Below, piece after piece: positions 17,426 through 26,907 of a stretch of 64,000 nt of DNA (the first letter of the stretch is position 1; every line of letters starts with the position of its first letter). Origin of the DNA: Paenisporosarcina cavernae (lineage in GTDB: Bacteria; Bacillota; Bacilli; Bacillales_A; Planococcaceae). Under the pieces are notes generated by a model. That model worked only from the letters and a program-made list of their open reading frames with translations. It did not search any database and was not told the origin of the DNA. The translations under genes and the position numbers were made by a program. The stretch spans positions 942,501-1,006,500 of the forward strand of contig NZ_CP032418.1 in the NCBI RefSeq assembly GCF_003595195.1. The letters are read 5' to 3'.

Positions 17426-19501
17426 ATGGCAGATTATTTAGTAATCGTAGAATCGCCAGCAAAAGCGAAAACGATTGAACGATATTTAGGAAAAAAGTAC
17501 AAAGTAAAAGCATCGCTCGGACATGTACGTGATTTACCACGTAGTCAAACTGGAGTAGATGTCGACAACAACTATGAGCCTCGATATATTACGATTCGAG
17601 GTAAAGGTCAAGTCATGCAAGAATTGAAAAGTGCAGCAAAAAAAGCGAAGAAAATTTATCTCGCAGCCGATCCAGATCGCGAAGGAGAAGCAATTGCGTG
17701 GCACTTAGCACATGCGTTAAATATTGATATACAATCCGATTGCCGTGTTGTATTTAATGAGATTACAAAAGACGCTATTAAAGAATCATTTAAACATCCA
17801 CGACCAATTGATATGGATTTGGTGGATGCACAGCAAGCGAGAAGAATTTTAGATCGACTTGTTGGGTATAATATCAGCCCTATTCTATGGAAGAAAGTCA
17901 AAAAAGGATTATCGGCTGGACGTGTTCAATCCGTTGCATTACGTTTAATTATTGACCGGGAAAATGAAATAAAAAATTTCACGCCTGAAGAGTACTGGTC
18001 CATCGATGGTCAGTTTGAAAAAGGAAAAAAGGCATTTGAAGCTTCTTTTTATGGTGCCGGAAAAGAGAAAGTGAAGTTAACAAATGAAGAGCAGGTTAAA
18101 GAAATATTAGGTAAGATGAAGGGCAATGATTTCAACGTCACGAAAGTTACGAAAAAAGAACGAAAACGAAATCCGGCTCCATCCTTTACAACTTCTTCTT
18201 TACAGCAAGAAGCTGCTCGTAAATTAAACTTCCGTGCACGAAAAACAATGATGTTAGCTCAACAACTTTATGAAGGTCTAAACATTGGGAAAGAAGGCAC
18301 AGTTGGGTTAATTACCTATATGCGTACTGATTCTACTCGAGTATCGGATACGGCAAAAACTGATGCAAAATCCTATTTAGAGGAAGCTTACGGCAAAGAA
18401 TACATTGGGAATGCGACACATGCTTCTAAAAAATCAGCAAAAGCGCAAGATGCTCATGAAGCGATCCGTCCTACAAGTGTCATGCGTCATCCTGATACGT
18501 TAAAAAATGTATTGTCTCGGGACTTACATCGATTGTACAAACTGATTTGGGAGCGTTTCATTGCCAGTCAAATGGCTCCCGCAGTATTAGATACGGTAGC
18601 AGTAGATCTTGAGAATAATGGAGTTGTATTCCGTGCAAATGGTTCACAAGTGAAGTTTGCAGGATTTATGAAGTTGTACGTAGAAGGTAACGACGATCAA
18701 GTGGAAGAAAAAGACCGTATTCTACCAGTAATGGTAGAAGGGGATGTCGTGAAAAAAATCGATTTAGATCCGAAACAACATTTCACACAACCACCTCCTC
18801 GCTACTCAGAAGCACGTCTTGTCAAAACATTAGAAGAGTTAGGAATAGGTCGCCCATCGACTTATGCCCCTACATTAGATACGATTCAAAAACGTGGGTA
18901 TGTTGCGTTAGATGCAAAACGTTTTGTTCCAACGGAGTTAGGTAGTATCGTCCATGAGCTTGTCTTAGAATTCTTCCCAGATATCATCAATATTGAGTTC
19001 ACTGCTCAAATGGAGAAAGATTTAGATGAAGTAGAAGAAGGACAACAGAAATGGGTTACGATCATTGATAATTTCTACAAGAAATTTGAAAAAGATTTAG
19101 CAATTGCTGATAAAGAAATGGAAAAAGTAGAAATCAAGGACGAGCCTGCTGGAGAAGATTGTGAGAAATGTGGCTCTCCTATGGTCTTTAAACTTGGCAG
19201 ATACGGTAAGTTTATGGCGTGTAGCAATTTTCCAGATTGCCGTAATACAAAGGCAATCGTAAAACCAATAGGCGTCGAATGTCCAACGTGTCATAAAGGG
19301 GAAGTAGTAGAACGTAAAAGTAAAACAAAACGAATCTTTTACGGATGTAATCGTTACCCTGAGTGTGATTTTGTTTCTTGGGATAAGCCAATTTCAAGAC
19401 CTTGTCCAAAATGTCAGTCCTTGTTAGTGGAGAAGAAGTTGAAAAAAGGCATTCAAATTCAATGTACATCTTGTGATTACAAAGAAGATGCTCAATCGTA
19501 A
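17426..19501 (+). CDS. topA: DNA topoisomerase I
   Basis: Type IA topoisomerase that relaxes negative supercoils. It has 691 residues from the ATG at 17426, which gives [22 protein letters not shown] and sits 8 bases after GGGAGG. An in-frame reading 29 codons longer starts before that site and adds unconserved sequence. Toprim motif DPDREG is at 82-87 and the catalytic Tyr298 in [10 protein letters not shown]. The C-terminus has three four-Cys zinc fingers ([24 protein letters not shown] and partners), the usual Bacillus number. Confidence 0.98.
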   Translation: MADYLVIVESPAKAKTIERYLGKKYKVKASLGHVRDLPRSQTGVDVDNNYEPRYITIRGKGQVMQELKSAAKKAKKIYLAADPDREGEAIAWHLAHALNIDIQSDCRVVFNEITKDAIKESFKHPRPIDMDLVDAQQARRILDRLVGYNISPILWKKVKKGLSAGRVQSVALRLIIDRENEIKNFTPEEYWSIDGQFEKGKKAFEASFYGAGKEKVKLTNEEQVKEILGKMKGNDFNVTKVTKKERKRNPAPSFTTSSLQQEAARKLNFRARKTMMLAQQLYEGLNIGKEGTVGLITYMRTDSTRVSDTAKTDAKSYLEEAYGKEYIGNATHASKKSAKAQDAHEAIRPTSVMRHPDTLKNVLSRDLHRLYKLIWERFIASQMAPAVLDTVAVDLENNGVVFRANGSQVKFAGFMKLYVEGNDDQVEEKDRILPVMVEGDVVKKIDLDPKQHFTQPPPRYSEARLVKTLEELGIGRPSTYAPTLDTIQKRGYVALDAKRFVPTELGSIVHELVLEFFPDIINIEFTAQMEKDLDEVEEGQQKWVTIIDNFYKKFEKDLAIADKEMEKVEIKDEPAGEDCEKCGSPMVFKLGRYGKFMACSNFPDCRNTKAIVKPIGVECPTCHKGEVVERKSKTKRIFYGCNRYPECDFVSWDKPISRPCPKCQSLLVEKKLKKGIQIQCTSCDYKEDAQS

Positions 19502-19525
19502 CAATAAAGAAAGTAGGTATATAAC

Positions 19526-20836
19526 GTGTCAGTATCAGTAAATGTAATAGGTGCAGGACTTGCTGGTAGTGAAGCTGCTTGGCAATTAGCGAAGAGAGGC
19601 GTGAAAGTACGTCTTTATGAAATGAGACCTGTACGTCAAACAGCAGCACATCATACAGACAAATTTGCAGAGCTAGTTTGTTCCAACTCATTACGAGCAA
19701 ATAATTTAACGAATGCGGTTGGCGTAATTAAAGAAGAAATGCGTCAACTAGATTCGATTATTATTCAATCAGCGGATAAATGTGCTGTACCTGCTGGCGG
19801 AGCTTTAGCGGTTGACCGCCATGAATTTGCAGCACATGTCACGGAAGCTGTGAAACATCATCCAAATGTCGAAGTCATTAACGAAGAAGTGACGGAAATA
19901 CCAGAAGGAATTACGATTATTGCGACTGGTCCACTTACTTCCACTGCATTAGCAGAAAAAATTCAACAATTGACTGGTCAAGACTATCTATATTTTTACG
20001 ATGCAGCTGCTCCAATCGTGGAAAAAGATAGTATTGATATGGATAAGGTTTACTTGAAATCACGTTATGACAAAGGGGAAGCTGCCTATTTAAATTGTCC
20101 AATGACAGAAGAAGAGTTTGACCGTTTTTATGATGCACTTATCTCTGCGGAAGTTGTGCCGCTCAAGGAGTTCGAAAAAGAGATTTACTTTGAAGGTTGT
20201 ATGCCGTTTGAAGTAATGGCAGCACGAGGCAAGAAAACCCTTTTGTTTGGTCCTATGAAACCAGTTGGATTAGAAGATCCTAAAACAGGAAAAAGACCTT
20301 ACGCTGTTGTCCAATTAAGACAGGATAATGCAGCTGGTACGCTTTATAATATCGTTGGTTTTCAAACGCACTTGAAATGGGGACCTCAAAAAGAAGTCCT
20401 TCAATTGATTCCTGGTCTGGAGAACGTAGAAATAGTGCGCTACGGTGTGATGCATCGCAATACATTTATTAATTCTCCAACCGTTTTGAAAAAAACCTAT
20501 CAATTACAATCGAATCCTTCCATCTTTTTTGCTGGTCAAATGACGGGGGTTGAAGGATATGTTGAGTCTGCTGGTAGTGGACTGATTGCGGGTATTAATG
20601 CAGCGAAATTAGCGCTGGGTGAAGAATTAGTGGAATTCCCTTCAGAGACGGCACTAGGTAGTATGGCTAGATACATTACAGAAGCGGATTCGAAAAACTT
20701 CCAGCCGATGAATGTGAACTTTGGATTATTTCCGGATTTACCAAAAAGAATTCGTTCGAAAGCGGAAAGAGCGGAAGCACATGCTAATCGTGCATTAGAT
20801 ACAATTCAAAATTTTAAGAAAACACTAGACATTTAA
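19526..20836 (+). CDS. trmFO: Folate-dependent tRNA U54 methyltransferase TrmFO
   Basis: FAD-dependent enzyme that makes m5U54 in the tRNA T-loop with methylenetetrahydrofolate as carbon donor; formerly Gid. It has 436 residues. The FAD dinucleotide motif [17 protein letters not shown] is at about 10-26, followed by the conserved [11 protein letters not shown] and a [11 protein letters not shown] motif. The start is GTG at 19526 with AGTAGGT about 7 bases upstream. It ends with a strong terminator, so it is separated from xerC. Confidence 0.98.
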   Translation: MSVSVNVIGAGLAGSEAAWQLAKRGVKVRLYEMRPVRQTAAHHTDKFAELVCSNSLRANNLTNAVGVIKEEMRQLDSIIIQSADKCAVPAGGALAVDRHEFAAHVTEAVKHHPNVEVINEEVTEIPEGITIIATGPLTSTALAEKIQQLTGQDYLYFYDAAAPIVEKDSIDMDKVYLKSRYDKGEAAYLNCPMTEEEFDRFYDALISAEVVPLKEFEKEIYFEGCMPFEVMAARGKKTLLFGPMKPVGLEDPKTGKRPYAVVQLRQDNAAGTLYNIVGFQTHLKWGPQKEVLQLIPGLENVEIVRYGVMHRNTFINSPTVLKKTYQLQSNPSIFFAGQMTGVEGYVESAGSGLIAGINAAKLALGEELVEFPSETALGSMARYITEADSKNFQPMNVNFGLFPDLPKRIRSKAERAEAHANRALDTIQNFKKTLDI

Positions 20837-20842
20837 TTTGAG

Positions 20843-20881
20843 AAAAGCTTCTACTTATTGCTATAATGTAGAAGCTTTTTT
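20843..20881 (+). terminator. Rho-independent terminator after trmFO
   Basis: AAAAGCTTCTAC (20843-20854) and GTAGAAGCTTTT (20868-20879) form a perfect 12-bp stem with a 13-base loop and a T tract. Because the stem ends in A:T pairs it may serve both strands. Confidence 0.92.
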
Positions 20882-20903
20882 GTATAGAAAGGCGGTGGCA
20901 AGG

Positions 20904-21800
20904 ATGAGTAATTTACCTGAAGGTGTAAAAGAATTTTGGGAATACATACAACTGGAAAAAAACTACTCCGTCCATACGATTCGAGAATACGAAAGCGACT
21001 TAGCAGAATTTATTGCGTTTTTAACTCGGGAAGGAATTTCATCTCCAAAGGACATTGAATACCGTGATGCACGACTATATGTGACAGAACTATATAATAA
21101 AAAATTAAAACGGACGACTATTTCCCGAAAAATATCGGCTATTCGTTCGTTTTATAAATTTGGAAATAGACAGTATGGCTGGAAAGAGGATGCATTTCGG
21201 TCTCTCTTTCATCCGAAAAAAGAAGAAAGACTACCTCACTTTTTTTACGAAGAGGAGTTAGCAAAATTATTTGAAACAGTCGAGGGTGATGATTTTCTTT
21301 CGATTCGTAATCGTGCAATTTTAGAACTCCTTTACGCAACGGGAATGCGTGTAAGTGAATTAACGGGACTGACACTTCGTGATGTGGACGTCCGAATTCA
21401 AGTCGTAAAAGTTATGGGAAAAGGCAGAAAAGAACGGTATATTCCATATGGTCAATTTGCGCATGATGCATTGGAAAGGTATTTGGAACATTCGCGACCA
21501 AAGCTAATGAAAAATGCCTCCCATCAACAAGTCTTTGTCAATCAAAAAGGCGATCCGTTAACCGATCGGGGAGTTCGGTATATTTTGAATGAATTAATGA
21601 AAAAATGCTCCTTACAAACAAAAATTTATCCCCATATGCTTCGGCATACATTTGCCACTCATTTATTAAACAATGGAGCTGACATGCGAACGGTGCAAGA
21701 GCTACTAGGGCATAGTCACTTGTCATCTACTCAAGTCTATACGCATGTTACAAAAGATCACTTACGAGCTACATATTTACAATCGCACCCACGTGCGTAA
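20904..21800 (+). CDS. xerC: Tyrosine recombinase XerC (CodV)
   Basis: Chromosome-dimer resolvase acting with XerD at dif. It has 298 residues from the ATG at 20904, with AAAGGCGG 8 bases upstream; an upstream in-frame TTG would begin inside the trmFO terminator. An N-terminal SAM-like core-binding domain ([16 protein letters not shown], about 21-36) precedes the catalytic domain with R149, K173, H244-R247, H270 and nucleophile Y279. All six residues are present. It is the first gene of the xerC-hslV-hslU-codY operon known from B. subtilis. Confidence 0.97.
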   Translation: MSNLPEGVKEFWEYIQLEKNYSVHTIREYESDLAEFIAFLTREGISSPKDIEYRDARLYVTELYNKKLKRTTISRKISAIRSFYKFGNRQYGWKEDAFRSLFHPKKEERLPHFFYEEELAKLFETVEGDDFLSIRNRAILELLYATGMRVSELTGLTLRDVDVRIQVVKVMGKGRKERYIPYGQFAHDALERYLEHSRPKLMKNASHQQVFVNQKGDPLTDRGVRYILNELMKKCSLQTKIYPHMLRHTFATHLLNNGADMRTVQELLGHSHLSSTQVYTHVTKDHLRATYLQSHPRA

Positions 21801-21820
21801 TTGGAAGGAGAAATTCATTT

Positions 21821-22366
21821 ATGGGAGAAATACATGCAACGACAATATTTGCTGTTCAACATAAAGGGAAAGCTGCGATGGCAGGAGATGGACAAGTAAC
21901 ACTAGGAAATCAAGTAGTTATGAAACATACCGCTAAAAAAGTTCGCCGATTATTTAATGGAAATGTATTAGCCGGATTTGCGGGATCAGTTGCAGATGCG
22001 TTTACATTATTTGAAATGTTTGAAGCAAAATTACTGCAATACAATGGCAACTTGAGCCGCGCGTCAGTCGAATTAGCTAAAGAGTGGAGAAGTGACAAGA
22101 TGCTTCGTAAACTAGAAGCCATGCTACTTGTCATGGATAAAGAAACGCTTCTTCTTGTATCGGGTACTGGGGAAGTAATTGAACCAGACGATGGAGTGTT
22201 AGCAATTGGATCAGGTGGGAACTACGCGCTAGCAGCAGGTCGAGCTCTAAAACAGTATGCAGGTGATCAATTGTCAGCTGAGGAGATGGCGAAAGCAGCA
22301 TTAACGACTGCTGCCGATATATGCGTATTTACAAATCATCAGATTATCGTGGAGGCGCTAAATTAA
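21821..22366 (+). CDS. hslV: ATP-dependent protease subunit HslV (ClpQ/CodW)
   Basis: Peptidase ring of the HslUV protease (181 residues). The proteasome-like fold is seen in [23 protein letters not shown] and [14 protein letters not shown]. The N-terminus is [10 protein letters not shown]. The B. subtilis protein begins MSSFHATTIF and was reported to use an N-terminal Ser; here residue 2 is Gly, so catalysis by Thr after removal of a short propeptide, as in E. coli, is more likely. The stop overlaps the hslU ATG by one base. Confidence 0.97.
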   Translation: MGEIHATTIFAVQHKGKAAMAGDGQVTLGNQVVMKHTAKKVRRLFNGNVLAGFAGSVADAFTLFEMFEAKLLQYNGNLSRASVELAKEWRSDKMLRKLEAMLLVMDKETLLLVSGTGEVIEPDDGVLAIGSGGNYALAAGRALKQYAGDQLSAEEMAKAALTTAADICVFTNHQIIVEALN

Positions 22367-23763
22367 TGACTAAAGATATGTATACACCGAAAGAAATCGT
22401 GCAGTATTTAGATCGGTCCATTGTAGGTCAAGCGGATGCGAAAAAATCGGTTGCTATTGCACTACGAAATCGCTACCGTCGTAGTATGCTTCCAGAAGCA
22501 TTAAAACAAGAAGTAATCCCTAAAAATATACTAATGATTGGACCAACAGGAGTCGGAAAAACGGAAATCGCTCGTCGTATTGCCAAATTGACAAAAGCTC
22601 CATTCATCAAAGTGGAAGCGACGAAATTTACGGAAGTTGGCTACGTTGGAAGAGATGTTGAATCGATGGTCCGCGATTTAGTGGAATCTAGTGTTCGTTT
22701 AGTGAAAGAAGAAATGATGGAGCAAGTGAAAGCAGAAGCAGAAGTTATGGCGAATGAAAAAATTGTTCGCTTACTCGTTCCGGCATTAAAGAAAAAACAA
22801 GCATCCAACAATCCCTTCGAAATGCTTTTCCAACAAAAGGTGGAGAATGAAGAAGAAACGGAACTCGAAGACACGGAAATTCGAACGAAACGTTCACAAG
22901 TTGCAGAGGACTTGAAGAATGGCAAATTAGAAAATGAATATGTCACCGTAAGTATTACCGAACAACCTTCTAATTTGTTTGACGCTATTCCAGGCGCAGG
23001 AATGGATGGAATGGGACAAAACATGCAAGATGCATTGTCTCAGTTAATGCCGAAGAAAAAAACAAAACGCAAGCTCCAAGTGAAAGATGCACGAAAAGTA
23101 TTAATTACAGAAGAAGCATCCAAGTTAATTGATAAAGAAGAACTTCACGCCACCGCTGTAGAAAGAGCAGAACAACATGGGATTATCTTTATCGATGAAA
23201 TGGACAAAATAGCATCAAAAGGTGGAAGTGGGTCTTCTGCTGACGTTTCACGAGAAGGTGTCCAGCGTGATATATTGCCAATCGTTGAAGGATCCACTAT
23301 CCAAACGAAATATGGTGCGGTGAAAACGGATTATGTTTTATTCATCGCAGCAGGTGCATTCCACATGTCAAAGCCTTCTGATTTAATCCCAGAGCTTCAA
23401 GGTAGATTTCCTGTTCGAGTAGAGCTTGAAAAATTAACGAAGAATGACTTTGTTCGGATATTGCAAGAACCGGAGTATTCTTTAATTGAACAATATAGAT
23501 CACTCCTTGCTACAGAAGAAGTGGAAATTACATTTAGTGAAGAAGCACTCGAGAAAATTGCGGAAATAGCAACTGAGGTAAACGAAGCTACAGACAACAT
23601 CGGCGCACGAAGATTGCACACGATATTAGAGAAGCTTTTAGAGGAATTATCCTATAAAGCATCGGATATTGGTCCGGCAACGATCGAAATCACACCAGCA
23701 TATGTCGAAACAAAACTACAAAAAATTGCAAAAAACAAGGATTTGTCACAATTTATACTTTAA
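22366..23763 (+). CDS. hslU: ATP-dependent protease ATPase subunit HslU (ClpY)
   Basis: AAA+ unfoldase that feeds HslV (465 residues from the ATG at 22366, with GGAGGCG 8 bases upstream). Walker A GPTGVGKT is at 59-66, and Walker [10 protein letters not shown] lies in the second half. An I-domain insertion (about 110-240) contains acidic and Met-rich segments. The extra in-frame codons upstream overlap hslV and are not family sequence. codY follows after 85 bp. Confidence 0.98.
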   Translation: MTKDMYTPKEIVQYLDRSIVGQADAKKSVAIALRNRYRRSMLPEALKQEVIPKNILMIGPTGVGKTEIARRIAKLTKAPFIKVEATKFTEVGYVGRDVESMVRDLVESSVRLVKEEMMEQVKAEAEVMANEKIVRLLVPALKKKQASNNPFEMLFQQKVENEEETELEDTEIRTKRSQVAEDLKNGKLENEYVTVSITEQPSNLFDAIPGAGMDGMGQNMQDALSQLMPKKKTKRKLQVKDARKVLITEEASKLIDKEELHATAVERAEQHGIIFIDEMDKIASKGGSGSSADVSREGVQRDILPIVEGSTIQTKYGAVKTDYVLFIAAGAFHMSKPSDLIPELQGRFPVRVELEKLTKNDFVRILQEPEYSLIEQYRSLLATEEVEITFSEEALEKIAEIATEVNEATDNIGARRLHTILEKLLEELSYKASDIGPATIEITPAYVETKLQKIAKNKDLSQFIL

Positions 23764-23848
23764 TTGAAATAATTTCACTTCCAAAAACGATTAAAAACCT
23801 TTAGAATATTTAATAAATAACTGTTTTTCAAAACAGGAGGCCAACAGA

Positions 23849-24628
23849 ATGAATTTATTGGAAAAAACAAGAAAGATTAACTCGATGCTTCAAGCTTCTG
23901 CAGGTAAGCCGGTTAACTTTAAAGAAATGTCGACAACCTTAAGTAATGTCATTGAGTGTAACGTTTTTATCGTTAGCCGTAAAGGGAAACTTTTAGGTTT
24001 TGACATTAACCAACAAATCGACAATGATCGTATGATGAAAATGATGGAAGAAAAACAATTTCCTGAAGAGTACACTAAAAACTTGTATAAAGTGAGTGAA
24101 ACATCATCGAACCTAGATGTATATAGCGAGCACACAGTATTCCCTGTGGAAAACCGTGAACTTTTCAAAGATGGTTTAACAACAATTGTACCAATTATCG
24201 GTGGTGGAGAACGTTTAGGAACACTGATTCTTGGAAGATTAAAACAAGAATTTGAAGACGATGATTTAATCCTTGGAGAATACGGCGCAACTGTAGTTGG
24301 TATGGAAATTCTACGCGAGAAATCCGAGCAAATCGAAGTAGAAGCGCGTAGCAAAGCAGTAGTTCAAATGGCAATTAACTCACTTTCATACTCTGAGCTA
24401 GAAGCAATTGAACATATTTTCGAAGAACTAGATGGAAATGAAGGATTACTTGTTGCATCTAAGATCGCAGACCGCGTTGGAATCACTCGTTCGGTTATCG
24501 TAAATGCCCTTCGCAAACTTGAAAGTGCAGGCGTAATCGAATCGCGATCTCTAGGAATGAAAGGAACGTACATTAAAGTACTAAATGACAAATTCCTTTA
24601 TGAACTATCCCAATTGAAACTACGTTAA
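23849..24628 (+). CDS. codY: GTP- and BCAA-sensing global repressor CodY
   Basis: Transcription factor that represses amino-acid uptake, biosynthesis and, in B. subtilis, the fla/che promoter when GTP and branched-chain amino acids are high. It has 259 residues: a GAF ligand domain (1-155), a linker helix, and a winged HTH ([21 protein letters not shown], about 203-223). The ribosome site is AGGAGG. It lies directly upstream of the flagellar operon, its known target, but I find no clear AATTTTCWGAAAATT box there. Confidence 0.98.
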   Translation: MNLLEKTRKINSMLQASAGKPVNFKEMSTTLSNVIECNVFIVSRKGKLLGFDINQQIDNDRMMKMMEEKQFPEEYTKNLYKVSETSSNLDVYSEHTVFPVENRELFKDGLTTIVPIIGGGERLGTLILGRLKQEFEDDDLILGEYGATVVGMEILREKSEQIEVEARSKAVVQMAINSLSYSELEAIEHIFEELDGNEGLLVASKIADRVGITRSVIVNALRKLESAGVIESRSLGMKGTYIKVLNDKFLYELSQLKLR

Positions 24629-24634
24629 AAAATT

Positions 24635-24674
24635 AACCCGTAAACGGATGATCAACATCTGTTTGCGGGTTTTT
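24635..24674 (+). terminator. Rho-independent terminator after codY
   Basis: AACCCGTAAACGGATG (24635-24650) pairs with CATCTGTTTGCGGGTT (24656-24671) along all 16 positions (two G-U pairs) with a 5-base loop and a T tract. It is the strongest terminator in the window. Confidence 0.95.
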
Positions 24675-24810
24675 ATATTCTACACTTTTAAATAGAAGAA
24701 ATTCATAGAAAGGGGATGATTGAATATGGCGAGTATGTATTCTAAATGGATTGAACGTGCTTGATTGGCAGATAAGACTGAGGCAATTATAGAGTGTTTC
24801 ATAAGAGATT
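24675..24810. other. Gene-free stretch before array 2
   Basis: No supported gene. A 12-codon reading frame (ATG near 24726, after AAAGGGGATG) ends in TGA and may be a gene remnant or chance. No promoter of good quality is visible. Confidence 0.5.
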
Positions 24811-25241
24811 GAGACACTTACGGCGAACATTAGAACACTTACGGTGAACAATAGGACACTTACGGCGAACATTAGGACACTTACGGCGAACATTAGGACA
24901 CTTACGGCGAACATTAGGACACTTACGGCGAACATTAGGACACTTACGGCGAACATTAGGACACTTACGGTGAACATTAGGACACTTACGGCGAACATTA
25001 GGACACTTACGGTGAACATTAGGACACTTACGGCGAACATTAGGACACTTCCGGTGAACATTAGGACACTTCCGGTGAACATTAGGACACTTACGGCGAA
25101 CATTAGGACACTTTCCGTGAAGTTTAGGACAATTTCGAAGAACATTGGGACACTTGCACCGAACATTGGGACACTTGCACCGAACATTGGGACACTTGCA
25201 CGGAACATTGGGACACTCTCCCTCAACACTAGGACATCTTT
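24811..25241 (-). repeat. 21-bp tandem repeat array 2 (20 units plus a partial)
   Basis: Twenty direct units of exactly 21 bp (24811-25230), then a decayed partial. Read on the minus strand the unit starts with the same core, AGTGTCCTAATGTT, followed by CGCCGTA, so it is the array-1 unit in opposite orientation. Units 3-7 are identical; units 8, 10, 12 and 13 carry single substitutions; units 17-19 form a distinct subtype; unit 20 and the end are degraded. Several frames stay open as heptapeptide repeats. The substitutions change the amino acid in each of the three long frames I checked, so coding is unlikely. GC is about 48% in the common unit, above its surroundings. Confidence 0.97.
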
Positions 25242-25557
25242 CGAAAATACGCGACTTTACTTCAGCGATCAACAATCCCATTAAGATCTTCTTACTTCAT
25301 AGAAAGTTTCCGACTAAACAACATTCCCTAATACATTCTCCTAATTTATCATTTCAGATCAGCTTATCCTTATTCCATTTTTTTCATTTTTAGAGAGTTT
25401 CCTTTAGGCGATGGAAACAAATGCAAGTTATGATGTTATAAGAAGATCGAATTTTAGCGATTCAGAAGAAGGAAAAACAATTTCTTTATGACAAAATGCC
25501 CTATTATTCGATAAGTAGGATAGGGGAATGAGGGTAGTTGGAGAAAAAAACAATTTT
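25242..25557. other. Gene-free AT-rich stretch before fla/che promoters
   Basis: I see no reading frame with a ribosome site, no terminator and no match to a SigD promoter. The sequence is AT-rich with T/C-rich runs near 25300-25400. It may hold upstream control sites for the fla/che operon, but none is recognisable by eye. Confidence 0.5.
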
Positions 25558-25585
25558 TTGTCTAAAAACAGGTACTATGTACTAT
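25558..25585 (+). promoter_or_regulatory. Possible upstream fla/che promoter (SigA type)
   Basis: TTGTCT (25558-25563), 16 bp, TACTAT (25580-25585), about 105 bp before flgB. The hexamers are moderate. B. subtilis also has more than one promoter before flgB. Confidence 0.4.
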
Positions 25586-25605
25586 TAAAAAGTACGTAAT
25601 GCGCA

Positions 25606-25634
25606 TAGACACTATATTACATATTCTTTACAAT
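25606..25634 (+). promoter_or_regulatory. Probable main fla/che promoter (SigA type)
   Basis: TAGACA (25606-25611), 17 bp, TACAAT (25629-25634), 55 bp before flgB. Each hexamer is one change from consensus and spacing is ideal. It would drive the 26-kb fla/che transcript. Confidence 0.6.
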
Positions 25635-25689
25635 GAAAGAGTATTGTTAGAAAACCGTAATTTTAATGGAAAATAGTGGGGTGAACTAG

Positions 25690-26079
25690 TTGAGTATTTT
25701 CAGTGGAACCATTCAAAACTTGGAAAATGGGTTACAATATTCGACAACTAAACAGAAAACAATTGCGCAAAATATCGCAAATGTTGATACTCCTAATTAC
25801 AAAGCAAAAGATGTGACCTTCGAGCAGTTTTTTCAGCGAGCGAAGCAGGCATCCTTGCCAGCATACCGGACCAATGACAGGCATTTTGACTTTAAAATGC
25901 GTGATTATTCTCCGGGTGTTTTTAATTACGCAAATATCCGTTACCGTCAAAACGGCAACGGTGTAGATATGGACAAAGAACAAGCTAACTTGGCGACAAA
26001 CCAAATTTATTATAATGCACTAATTGATCGTGTAAATGGAAAGTTAAATTCATTACAAACGGTTATTAAAGGAGGCTAA
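25690..26079 (+). CDS. flgB: Flagellar proximal rod protein FlgB
   Basis: Rod subunit next to the MS ring (129 residues), exported by the flagellar type III system. The rod-family motif is clear: IAQNIANVDTPNYKAKDVTF (about 25-44). The start is TTG at 25690 with GTGGGGTG upstream; the N-terminus MSIFSGTIQNLENGLQYS fits B. subtilis FlgB. It is the first gene of the fla/che operon; the stop overlaps a possible flgC start. Confidence 0.96.
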   Translation: MSIFSGTIQNLENGLQYSTTKQKTIAQNIANVDTPNYKAKDVTFEQFFQRAKQASLPAYRTNDRHFDFKMRDYSPGVFNYANIRYRQNGNGVDMDKEQANLATNQIYYNALIDRVNGKLNSLQTVIKGG

Positions 26080-26084
26080 TGCGT

Positions 26085-26546
26085 ATGAGTATTTTCCATA
26101 GTATGAATACCACCGCATCTGCACTAACTGCGCAACGTCTACGAATGGATGTCATTTCGTCTAATATGGCAAATGTCGATACAACTAGAGGAAAGATAGT
26201 TGACGGAGAATGGCAACCATATCGACGAAAGACTGTAACGCTGCAACCTAAAGGTGGTTCATTTTCAACTATGCTTTCCACTGCAATTGGAACTGCTGGA
26301 AATGGCCAAGTAGGAAATGGCGTAAAAGTAAGTCGAATTAAAGAAGATACCGAAACACCTTTTAAATTAGTTTACGATCCAAGTCATCCAGATGCGAATG
26401 CAGAAGGATATGTCGAAATGCCGAATGTGGATCCTCTTAGAGAAATGGTTGATTTAATATCTGCTACTCGCTCGTATGAAGCGAATGTCACTGTTTTCAA
26501 TGCTAATAAAGCGATGCTCACAAAGGCTTTAGAAATAGGGAAATAA
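26085..26546 (+). CDS. flgC: Flagellar proximal rod protein FlgC
   Basis: Rod subunit (153 residues) with the N-terminal LRMDVISSNMANVDTTRGK motif and the C-terminal DLISATRSYEANVTVFNA helix shared by axial proteins. I chose ATG 26085, which has GGAGG 9 bases upstream and gives MSIFHSMNTTASAL. An ATG six bases earlier overlaps the flgB stop but is only 3 bases from the ribosome site. Confidence 0.96.
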   Translation: MSIFHSMNTTASALTAQRLRMDVISSNMANVDTTRGKIVDGEWQPYRRKTVTLQPKGGSFSTMLSTAIGTAGNGQVGNGVKVSRIKEDTETPFKLVYDPSHPDANAEGYVEMPNVDPLREMVDLISATRSYEANVTVFNANKAMLTKALEIGK

Positions 26547-26563
26547 AGTAAGGGGGAAATAAT

Positions 26564-26869
26564 GTGGCAATTCAAGGTATAACAAGTGCTTTACCACTAA
26601 ATAAAATGACTACAGGAACTATTCAACAGCCTACTCCGATGGAATCACAGCAACAATTCGGAGCGATGTTGAAAGATGCCCTCTCAAATGTGAACGAACA
26701 ACAAAAAGTTAGTGATGTGTTAACGAATAAGTTAATCCGGGGAGAGCAAGTTGAATTGCATGATGTCATGATTGCATCACAAAAAGCGAGCATCACGTTA
26801 AATGCGACACTTGAAATTCGGAACAAGGTAATAGAAGCTTATCAAGAAATTATGAGAATGAGCGTCTAA
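26564..26869 (+). CDS. fliE: Flagellar hook-basal body protein FliE
   Basis: Joins the MS ring to the rod and is an early export substrate. It has 101 residues, small and helical, with the conserved C-terminal VMIASQKASITLNATLEIRNKVIEAYQEIMRM. The start is GTG at 26564 preceded by AGGGGGAA; the overlapping ATG two bases earlier is out of frame. Confidence 0.95.
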   Translation: MAIQGITSALPLNKMTTGTIQQPTPMESQQQFGAMLKDALSNVNEQQKVSDVLTNKLIRGEQVELHDVMIASQKASITLNATLEIRNKVIEAYQEIMRMSV

Positions 26870-26907
26870 TATCCTGTTAATTTACTCACCATAACCGGAG
26901 GAAACTA

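Noticed and set aside
20838-20903. Upstream N-terminal extension of XerC
   Set aside because: The start would fall inside the trmFO terminator, and the extra residues are the translated hairpin.
24726-24764. 12-codon reading frame MASMYSKWIERA with a fair ribosome site
   Set aside because: Too short to support as a gene without comparison; could be a remnant.
15941-25241. The arrays as CRISPR
   Set aside because: Units are adjacent with no unique spacers of spacer length, the variable part is only 7 bases, and no cas gene is present.
24633-25284. Long reading frames on both strands (up to about 198 codons) through array 2
   Set aside because: They arise from the 21-bp period. There is no ribosome site, substitutions change the residue in every long frame, and two arrays of the family give different peptides.
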